Below, in pieces: positions 45,452 to 54,700 of a stretch of 64,000 nucleotides of DNA. The stretch spans positions 36,738 through 100,737 of the forward strand of contig JBKBUF010000017.1 in assembly GCA_046290815.1 (NCBI GenBank). The letters run 5' to 3'. This DNA comes from JBKBUF01 sp046290815. Lineage in GTDB: Bacteria > Bacteroidota > Bacteroidia > Cytophagales > Cytophagaceae. The number at the start of each line of letters is the position of its first letter. The stretch's first letter is position 1. A program made the translations under genes and the position numbers. Under the pieces are notes generated by a model. It was not told where the DNA came from. It worked only from the letters and a program-made list of their open reading frames with translations, and did no database searches.

Positions 45452-46411
45452 ATGAATTTTATTAAACTTACCAGATACACTGCATTTTTACTGATTTTTT
45501 CAGTGCTCTGTCTTTTTTCTTGTAAGAAAACAGAAGGAGATGTTTTTCCTGATGAAGCTACATTAAAGTTTACTGTTGAAGATGATAGAGGTGATATCGT
45601 TACAGGAGCCAATTTTTATGTATTCAACAGCCAGGCAGAGTACCAGAATGCTGTTCAGCAAAATAATTATGCTGCTGCGATTATTTCCACTGTTACCAGT
45701 GGCGGACTTGATTCTATTAAACTAAGAGGTGGAAGAGAGTATTGGGTGTTTATCAGAAAATATGATCCGGTTAGAAATATAGTTTTAACAAACGTAGGAA
45801 TAAGCGCCAAGATAGAGAAGCTGGAAAAAGGATCGGTGATTACTGCCAAATTTAAAGTATCACAATTTTACGGACTGGTATCTTTCTGGTCAAAGAACGG
45901 AAATTATCTCCCGGTAAAAATTAAAATCGGAACTCAGGAATTTAGTCTGAATGGTACCATGACTACCGCACCTTCCAGTTCAGGAAATCCCAATGCAGCG
46001 GAGTTTAACCTGGAAGCAAACACCTATTCATGGTATGCTATCGCGCAGAATGGCTGTGTGTGGACAGGAAGAGTAGAGGTGGAGAACGGAGGATTTTATC
46101 CGATAGAATTAGATGTATGTACTACAGGAAGAGTGACCTTTGTTGCACCTGATTACAACACTTCACACGGTCCAATAGGAATAAAACTTGATGGCAACGA
46201 GCCTATAGGAACAATAAATGGAGTTGGTGATTTTATTTGTAGCGGTACCGGCTCTAATGGTAATGGTACAGGTTCATTTGTTTCTGTTTACAGAGATGCT
46301 AATACCTATACATACCATGCACGTTCACAGGATGGCCGCTGCTCATGGACCGGTAGCTTTGCTTTGGCAGATAATGAGTGTAAGGTGGTGGTGCTGGATG
46401 AATGCCAGTAG
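45452..46411 (+). CDS. Lipoprotein with repeated WxG-type beta domains
   Basis: 319 residues. The lipoprotein signal runs to Cys24 (LIFSVLCLFSC|KKTEGD). The mature part is beta-rich and Cys-containing. From ~60 it resembles a fimbrial or carboxypeptidase-regulatory-like sandwich (FTVEDDRGDIVTGANFYVF, GGREYWVFIRKYDP). From ~155 there are two related segments, one ending SWYAIAQNGCVWTGRVEVENGGFYPIEL and the other YHARSQDGRCSWTGSFALADNECKVVVL, each with C-W-TG. The repeat of 'A.-[QS]-[ND]G-C-W-TG' suggests two copies of one small domain. It sits between two giant T9SS genes but lacks a sorting domain; it is anchored by lipid instead. No function recognised. Confidence 0.8.
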   Translation: MNFIKLTRYTAFLLIFSVLCLFSCKKTEGDVFPDEATLKFTVEDDRGDIVTGANFYVFNSQAEYQNAVQQNNYAAAIISTVTSGGLDSIKLRGGREYWVFIRKYDPVRNIVLTNVGISAKIEKLEKGSVITAKFKVSQFYGLVSFWSKNGNYLPVKIKIGTQEFSLNGTMTTAPSSSGNPNAAEFNLEANTYSWYAIAQNGCVWTGRVEVENGGFYPIELDVCTTGRVTFVAPDYNTSHGPIGIKLDGNEPIGTINGVGDFICSGTGSNGNGTGSFVSVYRDANTYTYHARSQDGRCSWTGSFALADNECKVVVLDECQ

Positions 46412-46515
46412 AGGGACGAGGGGCGAATTACGAGGTAGGAATGTGAGGTTCGAGGAATGAATGACGAGGTACGATTTATGAGGTTCGAGGACGAATGAGA
46501 GGTGCGATTTTTAGA
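46412..46515. repeat. Degenerate GAGGTACGA/GAGGTTCGAGGA tandem repeat
   Basis: From just after the lipoprotein stop, units like GACGAGGTACGATTTATGAGGTTCGAGGACGAATGAGAGG recur in degenerate form (split here as GACGAGGTACGA and GAGGTTCGAGGA). The G+C is clearly higher than the surroundings. Part of a 645-bp gap with no convincing gene. Confidence 0.6.
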
Positions 46516-46531
46516 GTGTCGTTAAAATTCA

Positions 46532-46675
46532 GCGTCATTGCGAAGCATGGGATACTCTTAATTAATATGATTTGGTAGATTCACTTTGACTGGAAAATTA
46601 AAGAAATGCTGAAGCAATCTGGTAATAGAAAGAGATTGCTTCAGTATTTTTTTTATTAAGCATCGCATTGTCATT
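46532..46675. repeat. Palindromic CATTGCGAAGC / GAAGCAATCT intergenic element with hairpin and T run
   Basis: The element starts GCGTCATTGCGAAGC (46532-46546) and ends with the inverted GCATCGCATTGTCAT (46660-46674). In the middle is a perfect 12-bp hairpin (46609-46620 with 46633-46644, arm CTGAAGCAATCT, 12-base loop) followed by eight T at 46647-46654. CATTGCGA/GAAGCAATCT sequences are a widespread palindromic intergenic repeat in Bacteroidetes and some other bacteria; this looks like a diverged copy. The hairpin could also terminate transcription of the lipoprotein gene. Confidence 0.6.
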
Positions 46676-46702
46676 TGTAAACTGAGAAGGTATAGTTATC
46701 AT

Positions 46703-46866
46703 ACCTACCCCTATCCCCTGAAGGGGAACAATCGCGGAGGAGTTATAGCAGAGATCAGATGTTAGTAATTATCCAATTTTTCTTTTCTAAATATTTTCTT
46801 CAACCATTGAAATTAACGGAAACATGCCGGGCAAAAACCCCTTTAAGTATAGGGGTGGAGGAAGCC
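46703..46866. repeat. Pair of inverted CCCCTATCCCCTGAAGGGG-like REP elements
   Basis: ACCTACCCCTATCCCCTGAAGGGG lies at 46703-46726 (given here as ACCTACCCCTAT + CCCCTGAAGGGG). An inverted related copy, ACCCCTTTAAGTATAGGGGT, lies at about 46837-46856. The pair encloses ~110 bp of AT-rich DNA with an implausible short open frame. 'CCCCTAAAGGGG'-type sequences are familiar short palindromes in Bacteroidetes genomes. The ends and spacing would suit a small non-autonomous element, but no target duplication is apparent. Confidence 0.45.
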
Positions 46867-46993
46867 AAAATTGTATTATTTAAATTTAAAATTAAACTCG
46901 TCTACGCTTTTAATCATTTTTTACAAGATGTTAATTATTTGTCGGAAGTAATTACATACTTTTGGATAAGATATTATTAACAATGAATTAGCA

Positions 46994-47013
46994 AATTGTT
47001 GGGGCCAACAATT
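46994..47013. promoter_or_regulatory. 9-bp palindrome upstream of the LRR protein gene
   Basis: AATTGTTGG and CCAACAATT are exact inverse arms (46994-47002 and 47005-47013) separated by GG, 44 bp before the start codon at 47057. The tight spacing and symmetry are compatible with a repressor or activator site. There is no direct evidence of function. The rest of 46867-47056 is AT-rich and empty. Confidence 0.35.
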
Positions 47014-47056
47014 GAAGTTCATCTTATTTTTCATTTAGATTAAACAAATTATACTC

Positions 47057-50000
47057 ATGAAGAAAAAGCTATTTTTTCTGTTGGCAATGTTTTTTGCCTT
47101 CAGTACTTTCTTTACTGTTAAAGCTGAACTGGTAGAAATTCCGGATCCGAATTTCAGAAATCGATTAAAGCAATTATATCCCTCCTGTTTTACCGGAGAA
47201 TTAATGGAGACCACTTGTTCATCCGTGATAAACGCTACGAGTTTAGATGTATCTTCAAGAGGTATAAGTAGTCTGGCAGGAATTCAATATTTTGTCAGAT
47301 TAACTCAATTATATTGCTATGATAACCATCTAAAAACTTTACCTATATTGCCCAATACCCTGACGCATTTGGAATGTGGTGATAATCCTGAATTAAGCAG
47401 TTTACCTGATGTTTTGCCCGGGTCATTATCAATTTTGTGGTGCTATAATAATAGCTTAAGCAGTTTGCCCTCTTTACCAGGATCACTTGTCCAATTATCT
47501 TGTTTTGATAATAAATTGAAAAGTTTACCAGCACTGCCATCTGGTTTAAAATACCTTCAGTGTGGAAATAATCCTGAATTAAATAATTTTCCTGAATTAC
47601 CCGGGTCATTATTATCCTTCGAATGTAATAATAATCAATTAACCAGTTTGCCTCCTTTACCAGTATCGTTAAAGGAATTGTTTTGTTTCTCCAACCAATT
47701 AACCAGTTTGCCTCCGTTACCTCCTTCACTATTTTCTTTGCATTGTTACCAAAACCAATTGTCCAGTTTACCACCTTTGCCTAATACCCTTTGTTATCTC
47801 GAATGCCATAACAATCAAATCACTTGTTTACCTAACCGTCCGACCTGTTCTAATTTCACATCCACTTGTGGTATAACTGAATGTTCAAGCAATAATAATT
47901 TAGTTACAATTCCGGATGAAAATTTTAGAGCATATTTAAAAGGGACTTATCCTTCCTGCTTTGTTGGGGAATTGATGGATCCGAATTGTTCTGAAATACT
48001 CGCTGTCACCTCATTTAATGATAATATCGCCCCTCGGAATGTAGTTGATCTGACGGGTATTGAATATTTTGTAAATCTGGAACAGCTTTATATGGAAAAT
48101 AATAATTTATCCTATATAAAAGCTTTTCCATCAAAACTGGAAGATATTTATATTTCAAATACCTCACTCACTTCTTTACCTGTTCTACCAAATAGTTTAC
48201 TGTATTTTGGTTGTGAAAATAGCAAACTGACTCAATTGCCTTCCTTACCTTCAAGCTTATTGTATTTAGGATGCAGCCATAATAATTTATCACAACTTCC
48301 TGAATTACCTGCCCAACTTCAATATCTTGATTGCGCAGGTATGAACTTATCCTCTCTACCGGTATTACCCGGTGGATTATTGAACCTGAACTGTTCTGAT
48401 AATAGTATTTCAGTTTTACCTCAATTACCTAATTCACTTAGATATTTACACTGTTCAGGTAATAACATAAATTGTTTGCCTAATTTACCACCTTTTCAAC
48501 ATTTTTACTCATCCTGTGGAACTGCCGTTTGCATTCCTGAAGGATATTACCTGATACCTGATGTCAATTTCAGAAATTGGCTCAAAGATTATTATCCGTC
48601 ATGTTTTTTAGGAGAATTCATTAATACGTCATGTTCAGAAGTTGTAAATGAAGAGTATCTTTCTGTATATGCACATGGTATTTCTGATTTGACCGGGATT
48701 GGTTTATTCGTGAATTTAAAAACTTTACATTGTGGCGGAAATGCATTATCAGTGTTGCCTGATTTACCAGCAACATTAACTGATTTGCAATGTTCAAGTA
48801 GTAGTTTATCAAGTTTGCCTGAATTACCCGCCGGATTGGTTAGTCTTGTTTGTTCCTATTGTAATCTAACAACACTCCCAAAATTGCCGGGTAATCTGGA
48901 GCATTTAAATTGTGTTGGAAATAAATTGACAAGTCTACCACAATTACCATCCACCTTAAAATCTATAGGAGCGCATTCCAATCAATTAACAAGTTTGCCT
49001 GAACTTCCTGTTTCTTTAAATAATATTTATCTTACCGGAAACAAGATTTCACAGTTGCCAAGTCTTCCTCCAAACTTGCATTTATTGGAATGCAGTGGTA
49101 ATTTATTAACAAATATTCCGGAATTACCATCCTCTTTAAGGATATTAGGAATAGCGCAAAATAATATTTCCAGCTTGCCAAAATTAACCGATCATTTAGA
49201 GTTTATAAATTGTAAGGATAATTCTATTTCTTCACTTCCTGATCTGCCTCCGACATTAACAGAAATCGATATTAGAAACAATCAAATTCAGAATTTGCCA
49301 CTATTACCTGATGGACTTTGTAAATTACAGTGTGATGGCAATCTTATTACCTGTCTTCCCAATATTCCTGGTTGCCCTACTTTTACCTCATCATGCGGCA
49401 ATAACCTCTGCAATCAATTTATCACAAGTCAGGTAAATCAACAGACATTTTGCCCATACACAACTTTAAGTGTAAAGTTTAATATAAGCGGCACATTCAA
49501 TTCCGGAAATATCTTTACAGCACAACTCTCCGATGCCTCCGGAAGCTTTGCAAGTCCTTTGGTCATTGGAACACTGAGCAGCACTACATCAGGTACAATA
49601 AACTATACTATCCCGAATAACATTCCTCCCGGATATAATTACAGAGTAAGAGTAGTATCATCATCACCCGCAGTAATAGGGTCTGACAATGGTGCTGATA
49701 TTATTATTTACCCTGCCGTACATAGTCTGTTTATCAATGGTCCTTATGAAATTTGCAGTACTAATCTTACCGGGCAATATTTTGTTACCTTCACTCCCGG
49801 CTCAGTCTATACCTGGGGAGTCAACAAAGGTGGATCTATAATATCAGGTCAGGGCACAGCCTCAGCAACAATAGCCTTCGGGGCAGAAGGGGGTACTGTA
49901 AATGTGACTGAAACTAACAGCAACGGATGTAACAGCAATACATCATATAAACATGTGTTTGTTGTTGCGACTCCTAATACCTCTGCCATCTCCGGTCCAT

Positions 50001-51427
50001 CGTCAGTTTGTCGCCAATCTTCTGCTAACTTCTCTGTAGAAAATACAAGTGGTTCAGTTTACCAGTGGACTGTGCCTGCCGGGGCAACCGTTACTTCAGG
50101 TCAGGGAACATCAGCTGTCACAGTTTTATTTGGTACTTCGGCTGGTAACGTTACAGTGAAGGAAACCAATAGTGCAGGATGCCAAAGTGCTATAATATCA
50201 AAGGCAATAAATTTATTGTCGCTTCCTGCGGCTCCGAATATCTCTGGTTCAACTTCTGTTTGTGCCAATACACAAAATGTACTTTATTCGTCTACTCCAT
50301 ATGAAGGCTCTACTTACTACTGGACAGTTAATGACGGATTGACAATTGCATCTTATCCTGCATTTAATAATGTAAGAGTGAATTTCGGTACAACTCCGGG
50401 AGTGATAAAACTAAGAAGAGCTAATGCCAATGGTTGTCTTTCTCCGGAGTCAGTTGTCAATGTTGAAGTAAAACCTCAACCTGAAGTAAGTCTTAATGCG
50501 TCTCAGGCTGAGGTATGTGCCGGAACAACAATAAACCTAACCGCATCCGGAGCTTCAACTTATAGCTGGACTTCCATATCCGGACTATCTGTAAATGGAT
50601 CAGATCGTTCATTGGCCACCGCAAAAGTGAATACATCAACAACCTATACTGTAACCGGAACTGCAGAAAACGGATGCAGAAATCAGGCGACTGTTTATGT
50701 ACTTGCAAATCCATTGCCTTCCTTAGTCGTGGATCCTTCCAATCCTGTAATATGCCGTGGCTCTTCAGTGACTTTAAATGCGGACGGTGCACAAAATTAC
50801 ACGTGGACTGGGGGAGCACTTGCCGGTGTTACAGAAAGTACAGTAACTGTTAATCCTACTTCCACTACAAATTATATGGTGACAGGTACTTCCGATAAAG
50901 GATGTGTCAGAAATCTTACTGTAAAAGTAACTGTAAGTAATGTCGCTGCGCCAAAAATAAATATAGATTGTAATAGTTTAACTTCAAGCGTGGCAGGATT
51001 AAGTTATCAATGGAATCTTGAAGGCTCTCCAATTGCAGGAGCGAACTCCGTACAATATAATCCTGTTAATTGCGGCAATCATACCGTAACAGCTATAAAC
51101 CAGTATGGCTGTTCAGCCACTTCTGCTCCATACTTTGTGGTGGGAACAGGAAATAATGCTTCCTCCGCAAGAATAGCAGACTTCACAAATAACATTTCCG
51201 GCGAAGAGATCATTATCTACCCCAACCCCAACAATGGCAGCTTTGCCATCAAAGCAGATGCTAAGCTGGTGGTAACGGATGCGACCGGACTTGTGGTTTA
51301 CGAAAGAATTGTAAAAGACCTTTCAGAACTGGAAAATGTGGAATTGGGCAATGTAGCCCAGGGTACCTATCTGGTTCAGTTGCTGATTGGGGAGCATGTA
51401 GTGAGTAAGAGGGTGATGGTTTATTAA
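47057..51427 (+). CDS. Leucine-rich-repeat / Ig-like T9SS cargo protein, 1456 residues (type A)
   Basis: Signal peptide ends TVKA|E. Three LRR blocks follow (~26-275, ~282-490, ~497-780). Each opens with a cap of the form IPD.NFR..LK..YPSCF.GE[LF]...CS and LTGI..FV.L, followed by many ~21-residue LRRs of the form LPxLPxSLxxLxCxxNxLxS, and each ends CLPN.P. A shared ~90-residue module lies at ~785-885 (FCPYTTLSVKFNISGTFNSG, GYNYRVRVVSSSP). PKD/Ig-like domains span ~890-1370 (VYQWTVPAGATVTSGQGTSAV, TYSWTSISGLSV). The type A sorting domain spans ~1385-1456 (IIIYPNPNNGSF, GTYLVQLLIGEHVVSKRVMVY). LRR faces usually bind proteins. It probably acts at the cell surface; a terminator follows. Confidence 0.93.
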   Translation: MKKKLFFLLAMFFAFSTFFTVKAELVEIPDPNFRNRLKQLYPSCFTGELMETTCSSVINATSLDVSSRGISSLAGIQYFVRLTQLYCYDNHLKTLPILPNTLTHLECGDNPELSSLPDVLPGSLSILWCYNNSLSSLPSLPGSLVQLSCFDNKLKSLPALPSGLKYLQCGNNPELNNFPELPGSLLSFECNNNQLTSLPPLPVSLKELFCFSNQLTSLPPLPPSLFSLHCYQNQLSSLPPLPNTLCYLECHNNQITCLPNRPTCSNFTSTCGITECSSNNNLVTIPDENFRAYLKGTYPSCFVGELMDPNCSEILAVTSFNDNIAPRNVVDLTGIEYFVNLEQLYMENNNLSYIKAFPSKLEDIYISNTSLTSLPVLPNSLLYFGCENSKLTQLPSLPSSLLYLGCSHNNLSQLPELPAQLQYLDCAGMNLSSLPVLPGGLLNLNCSDNSISVLPQLPNSLRYLHCSGNNINCLPNLPPFQHFYSSCGTAVCIPEGYYLIPDVNFRNWLKDYYPSCFLGEFINTSCSEVVNEEYLSVYAHGISDLTGIGLFVNLKTLHCGGNALSVLPDLPATLTDLQCSSSSLSSLPELPAGLVSLVCSYCNLTTLPKLPGNLEHLNCVGNKLTSLPQLPSTLKSIGAHSNQLTSLPELPVSLNNIYLTGNKISQLPSLPPNLHLLECSGNLLTNIPELPSSLRILGIAQNNISSLPKLTDHLEFINCKDNSISSLPDLPPTLTEIDIRNNQIQNLPLLPDGLCKLQCDGNLITCLPNIPGCPTFTSSCGNNLCNQFITSQVNQQTFCPYTTLSVKFNISGTFNSGNIFTAQLSDASGSFASPLVIGTLSSTTSGTINYTIPNNIPPGYNYRVRVVSSSPAVIGSDNGADIIIYPAVHSLFINGPYEICSTNLTGQYFVTFTPGSVYTWGVNKGGSIISGQGTASATIAFGAEGGTVNVTETNSNGCNSNTSYKHVFVVATPNTSAISGPSSVCRQSSANFSVENTSGSVYQWTVPAGATVTSGQGTSAVTVLFGTSAGNVTVKETNSAGCQSAIISKAINLLSLPAAPNISGSTSVCANTQNVLYSSTPYEGSTYYWTVNDGLTIASYPAFNNVRVNFGTTPGVIKLRRANANGCLSPESVVNVEVKPQPEVSLNASQAEVCAGTTINLTASGASTYSWTSISGLSVNGSDRSLATAKVNTSTTYTVTGTAENGCRNQATVYVLANPLPSLVVDPSNPVICRGSSVTLNADGAQNYTWTGGALAGVTESTVTVNPTSTTNYMVTGTSDKGCVRNLTVKVTVSNVAAPKINIDCNSLTSSVAGLSYQWNLEGSPIAGANSVQYNPVNCGNHTVTAINQYGCSATSAPYFVVGTGNNASSARIADFTNNISGEEIIIYPNPNNGSFAIKADAKLVVTDATGLVVYERIVKDLSELENVELGNVAQGTYLVQLLIGEHVVSKRVMVY

Positions 51428-51462
51428 GCCTTAAAGCATAAAGCTGTCAACCTTAAGATATT

Positions 51463-51502
51463 AAGGGCTGCATTTTACACCTGAAATGCGGCCCTTTTAT
51501 TT
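51463..51502 (+). terminator. Rho-independent terminator of the LRR gene
   Basis: A 13-bp stem (51463-51475 with 51484-51496, arm AAGGGCTGCATTT, one G-U pair) with an 8-base loop is followed by TTATTTT. It lies 36 bp after the stop at 51427. The rest of the gap to 51717 is AT-rich, with a TTTG at ~51609 and TAAATTCC 17 bp further as a weak promoter candidate for the next gene. Confidence 0.85.
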
Positions 51503-51717
51503 TAAGATTCCATTGATCTGTGTTGAGTTACCTTTCGATAAGTTTAAGCTTATTTCAGACTAATTACCCTCATATTCAAACCAAAATATATTTTTTTATT
51601 ACCCCCTGTTTGTGGATAACCTGCCTTAATAAATTCCGTAAAACTTCAAATCAATTGATTATAAAGAGGTATTAACCCTCGATTATTTTAAAAAACCGGT
51701 TTGTCAAATTTTTTAAT

Positions 51718-54700
51718 ATGACTAAATTTTACTCATCAGCTTACCAATCTTTGGGTTTGCGTTTATTTTTTATTCTTTTACTCATTTCATCTTATGGGAA
51801 TGCCCAAGTGACTTCAGGTCCCGCATTACCATCAAATGTTACCTCTAATACTTTAAATGCCGGAGCGGCAGCAGGATGGTCAGGATTGCCAAATGTTGGT
51901 TTAGATAATAATACATTTGCATTTACAGCAAGTATTCCTAATGGCCAATCCTCGCACAGACTAGTTGCCCGACAGTTTAACTTTAATATTCCGGTTTATG
52001 ATGTTATCGACGGAATATTTGTTCAGGTTCGATGGTATGGAAGTACAACTGCCCTGACAGAATCTGAAGTTTTTTTAACCAGGGATGGAGGTAACTCTAA
52101 TGCTGGACAAAACAAAGCCGTAACAGCAACTGCAATTTTATCTACTGCAACCCTAAAATCTTTCGGAGCAGCTAACGATTTGTGGACTCCGACAATTCCA
52201 TGGAATGCCATAGATTTAAATAATCCGAATTTCGGTGTTTGTATTGCGGCGTCTAAAACGGGAGGTGGTGGTAATACTTCATTTAATGTCGACTTTGTAA
52301 AAGTTACTGTTTACCATCATAATCCTCTTAATATATCCTCTATAAATCCTCCTTCCTTTTGTCAAAACGGAAGTGTGACTGTTGGATTCACTAATGAAGT
52401 TATCGCAGGTGCAGGTAATCAATATACTCTTGAATTATCTCAGCCATCAGGAAATTTTACGCCTCCAATTTCTATTGGTTCTCTTGCTTCAATAGCCAGC
52501 AGTGGAACGATTGTAGGAACAATACCACCGGGCCAGTCAATTTCCAATCTTTACAGGATGCGAATTACTTCCTCGAACCCAAATATAACAGGACAGATGA
52601 ATGGAAGTAATCTTACAGTGTATAGTGCTCCTCCGGCAGGTGTTACAATAGCTGCCCCAACAACGGTATCCTGTAGTGGTGCAACATTAAACTGGAGCGG
52701 TGGGACCGGTTCAGAATATTTATTACTGGACGTTGCACTGGATGCGGGATATACCACCTTTTTTCCTGGGTATGAAAATAGGAATGTTGCTCTCGCAACA
52801 AGTCATGTTCTTACAGGATTAAATTCAAATACCACTTATTATTACAGGATTCGTGGTTATAATGGCTGCGGATATTCGGCTTATGCCAATGCGACTGTCA
52901 CCACTAACCCTGGAGGAAATTCAACTTATACGGTAAACAGCCTTTCAGATGCAGGCACAGGATCATTAACTTTTGGTGATTTAAGATATTGTATTACTCA
53001 GGCTAATTCTCAATGTGGTCATGTTACTATTAATTTCAGCGTGAGTGGTACTATTTCAATTGCATCACAACTTCCTCCGTTAAATAATCCATCAGGTATT
53101 ACCATTGATGGAACTACCGCACCAGGGTATATTGCTAATGGAATTCCGGTATTTGGAACATCAGGTGGCTCTCCTTTGGGTTTTAACCACAGAATTACAA
53201 TTATGAGTACCGGTACAGGTGCTCCTACTGCAATTACTACAAACGTTTCAGCAAATTACAATGTTATTAAAGGGCTGGTGTTTCAGGATATAGGTGACGG
53301 TACAATAAGCGCAAATGATATCGCCATAACTTTATCTACAAATTATAACAAGGTCCTTGGCTGTTATATTGGAATGAATGCCGATGGTATAACTAAGGGT
53401 GGTACCAGAACAGCGATCGGTATTTCTGTAACCGGAGCCAATAATCAAATTGGTGACGGTACTCCTCAAGGTGCAAACTTAATTAGTGGACTTAATGGAG
53501 CAACAGTTTCCAGAGGAATACTTTTTTCCACTGCTAATGCTGTAAATAATTCAGTATCCGGAAATATTATAGGATTGCAAAAAAATGGATCTTCATTGGT
53601 AACTGGTAATGCACAACTGTATGGGGTGTTGTTTGATACTAATTCCGGTGGAAATAATATTGTCGGAGGTGCAAATTCAGGCTTTGGTAATGTGATTTCC
53701 GGCATGAGTGCAGCTAATTCTTATGGAGTATACTCAAGAGCAACAGGAACGGTAGGTAATATTATTCAGGGTAACATTATTGGCTTGCAATCTAATGGTG
53801 TTTCATATGTTACCGGCAATGCTCAGCAAAATGGAGTGGTGTTAAATAACACATTGAACAACATTGTAGGAGGAAGTACTCCTGGTGCAGGAAATATAAT
53901 TTCAGGTAATGAAAATTCCGGTGTTATTATCGCAGGTGCCACCTCTACCGGTAACAGAATCATTGGTAATTACATTGGACCCGACATCACAGGTACCAGT
54001 TTTGTTACAGGTAGTACCCAGGGATATGGAATTCAATTTGGCACTACTACCGGAGGAAATTTTATCGGTGGTGTGAATCCGGGAGAAGGTAATCTTATTT
54101 CGGGCAACAAAGACGATGTCGGTACCAGTGGAACCGGAATATTCACTCCAAGTACCAATACTTCAGGTAATAGAATTCAGGGAAATATAATTGGTCCGCA
54201 GGCAGACGGGATTACTCATTTAATTAATAATCCCCAAGTGTATGGGATTTCTATAGAAAATTCTCCCAATAATTTAGTTGGAGGGAATGTGCCAAATGCT
54301 AGAAATGTTATCTCCGGTAATCTCACTGCCGGAATTCTATTAAATCAGGCTGGATGTACCGGAAATTTAATTAGAGGAAATTATATTGGTATTGATAAAA
54401 ATGGCAATGGTATCATTGGAGGTAGTAGTCAGGAATGGGGAATAATGGTCAATACTACAGTGGGATCAGGTAACATTATCGGTGGTATAAATCCCGGGGA
54501 AGGAAATGTTATTTCAGGTAATACCAATGGAGGCTCACTTGCAGCCGGAATTCACCTTAATTCAACTACCGGCAATGTTTCTATCTCAGGAAACATTATC
54601 GGCCCTCAGGCCGATGGTATTTCTTCTCTTATCGGTAGTCAACAATTGTATGGAATATATATCAATGCTTCTCCTAACAATTTAATTGGAGGCAGTACAG

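Noticed and set aside
46759..46980. 73-residue plus-strand open frame
   Set aside because: It runs through the inverted CCCCT/AGGGG repeats, has no plausible domain or ribosome-binding site, and looks like chance translation of AT-rich repeat DNA.
47300..49390. Regularly spaced ~63-bp repeats resembling a CRISPR array
   Set aside because: They stay in one long reading frame and encode leucine-rich repeats; there are no identical repeats with unique spacers and no cas genes.
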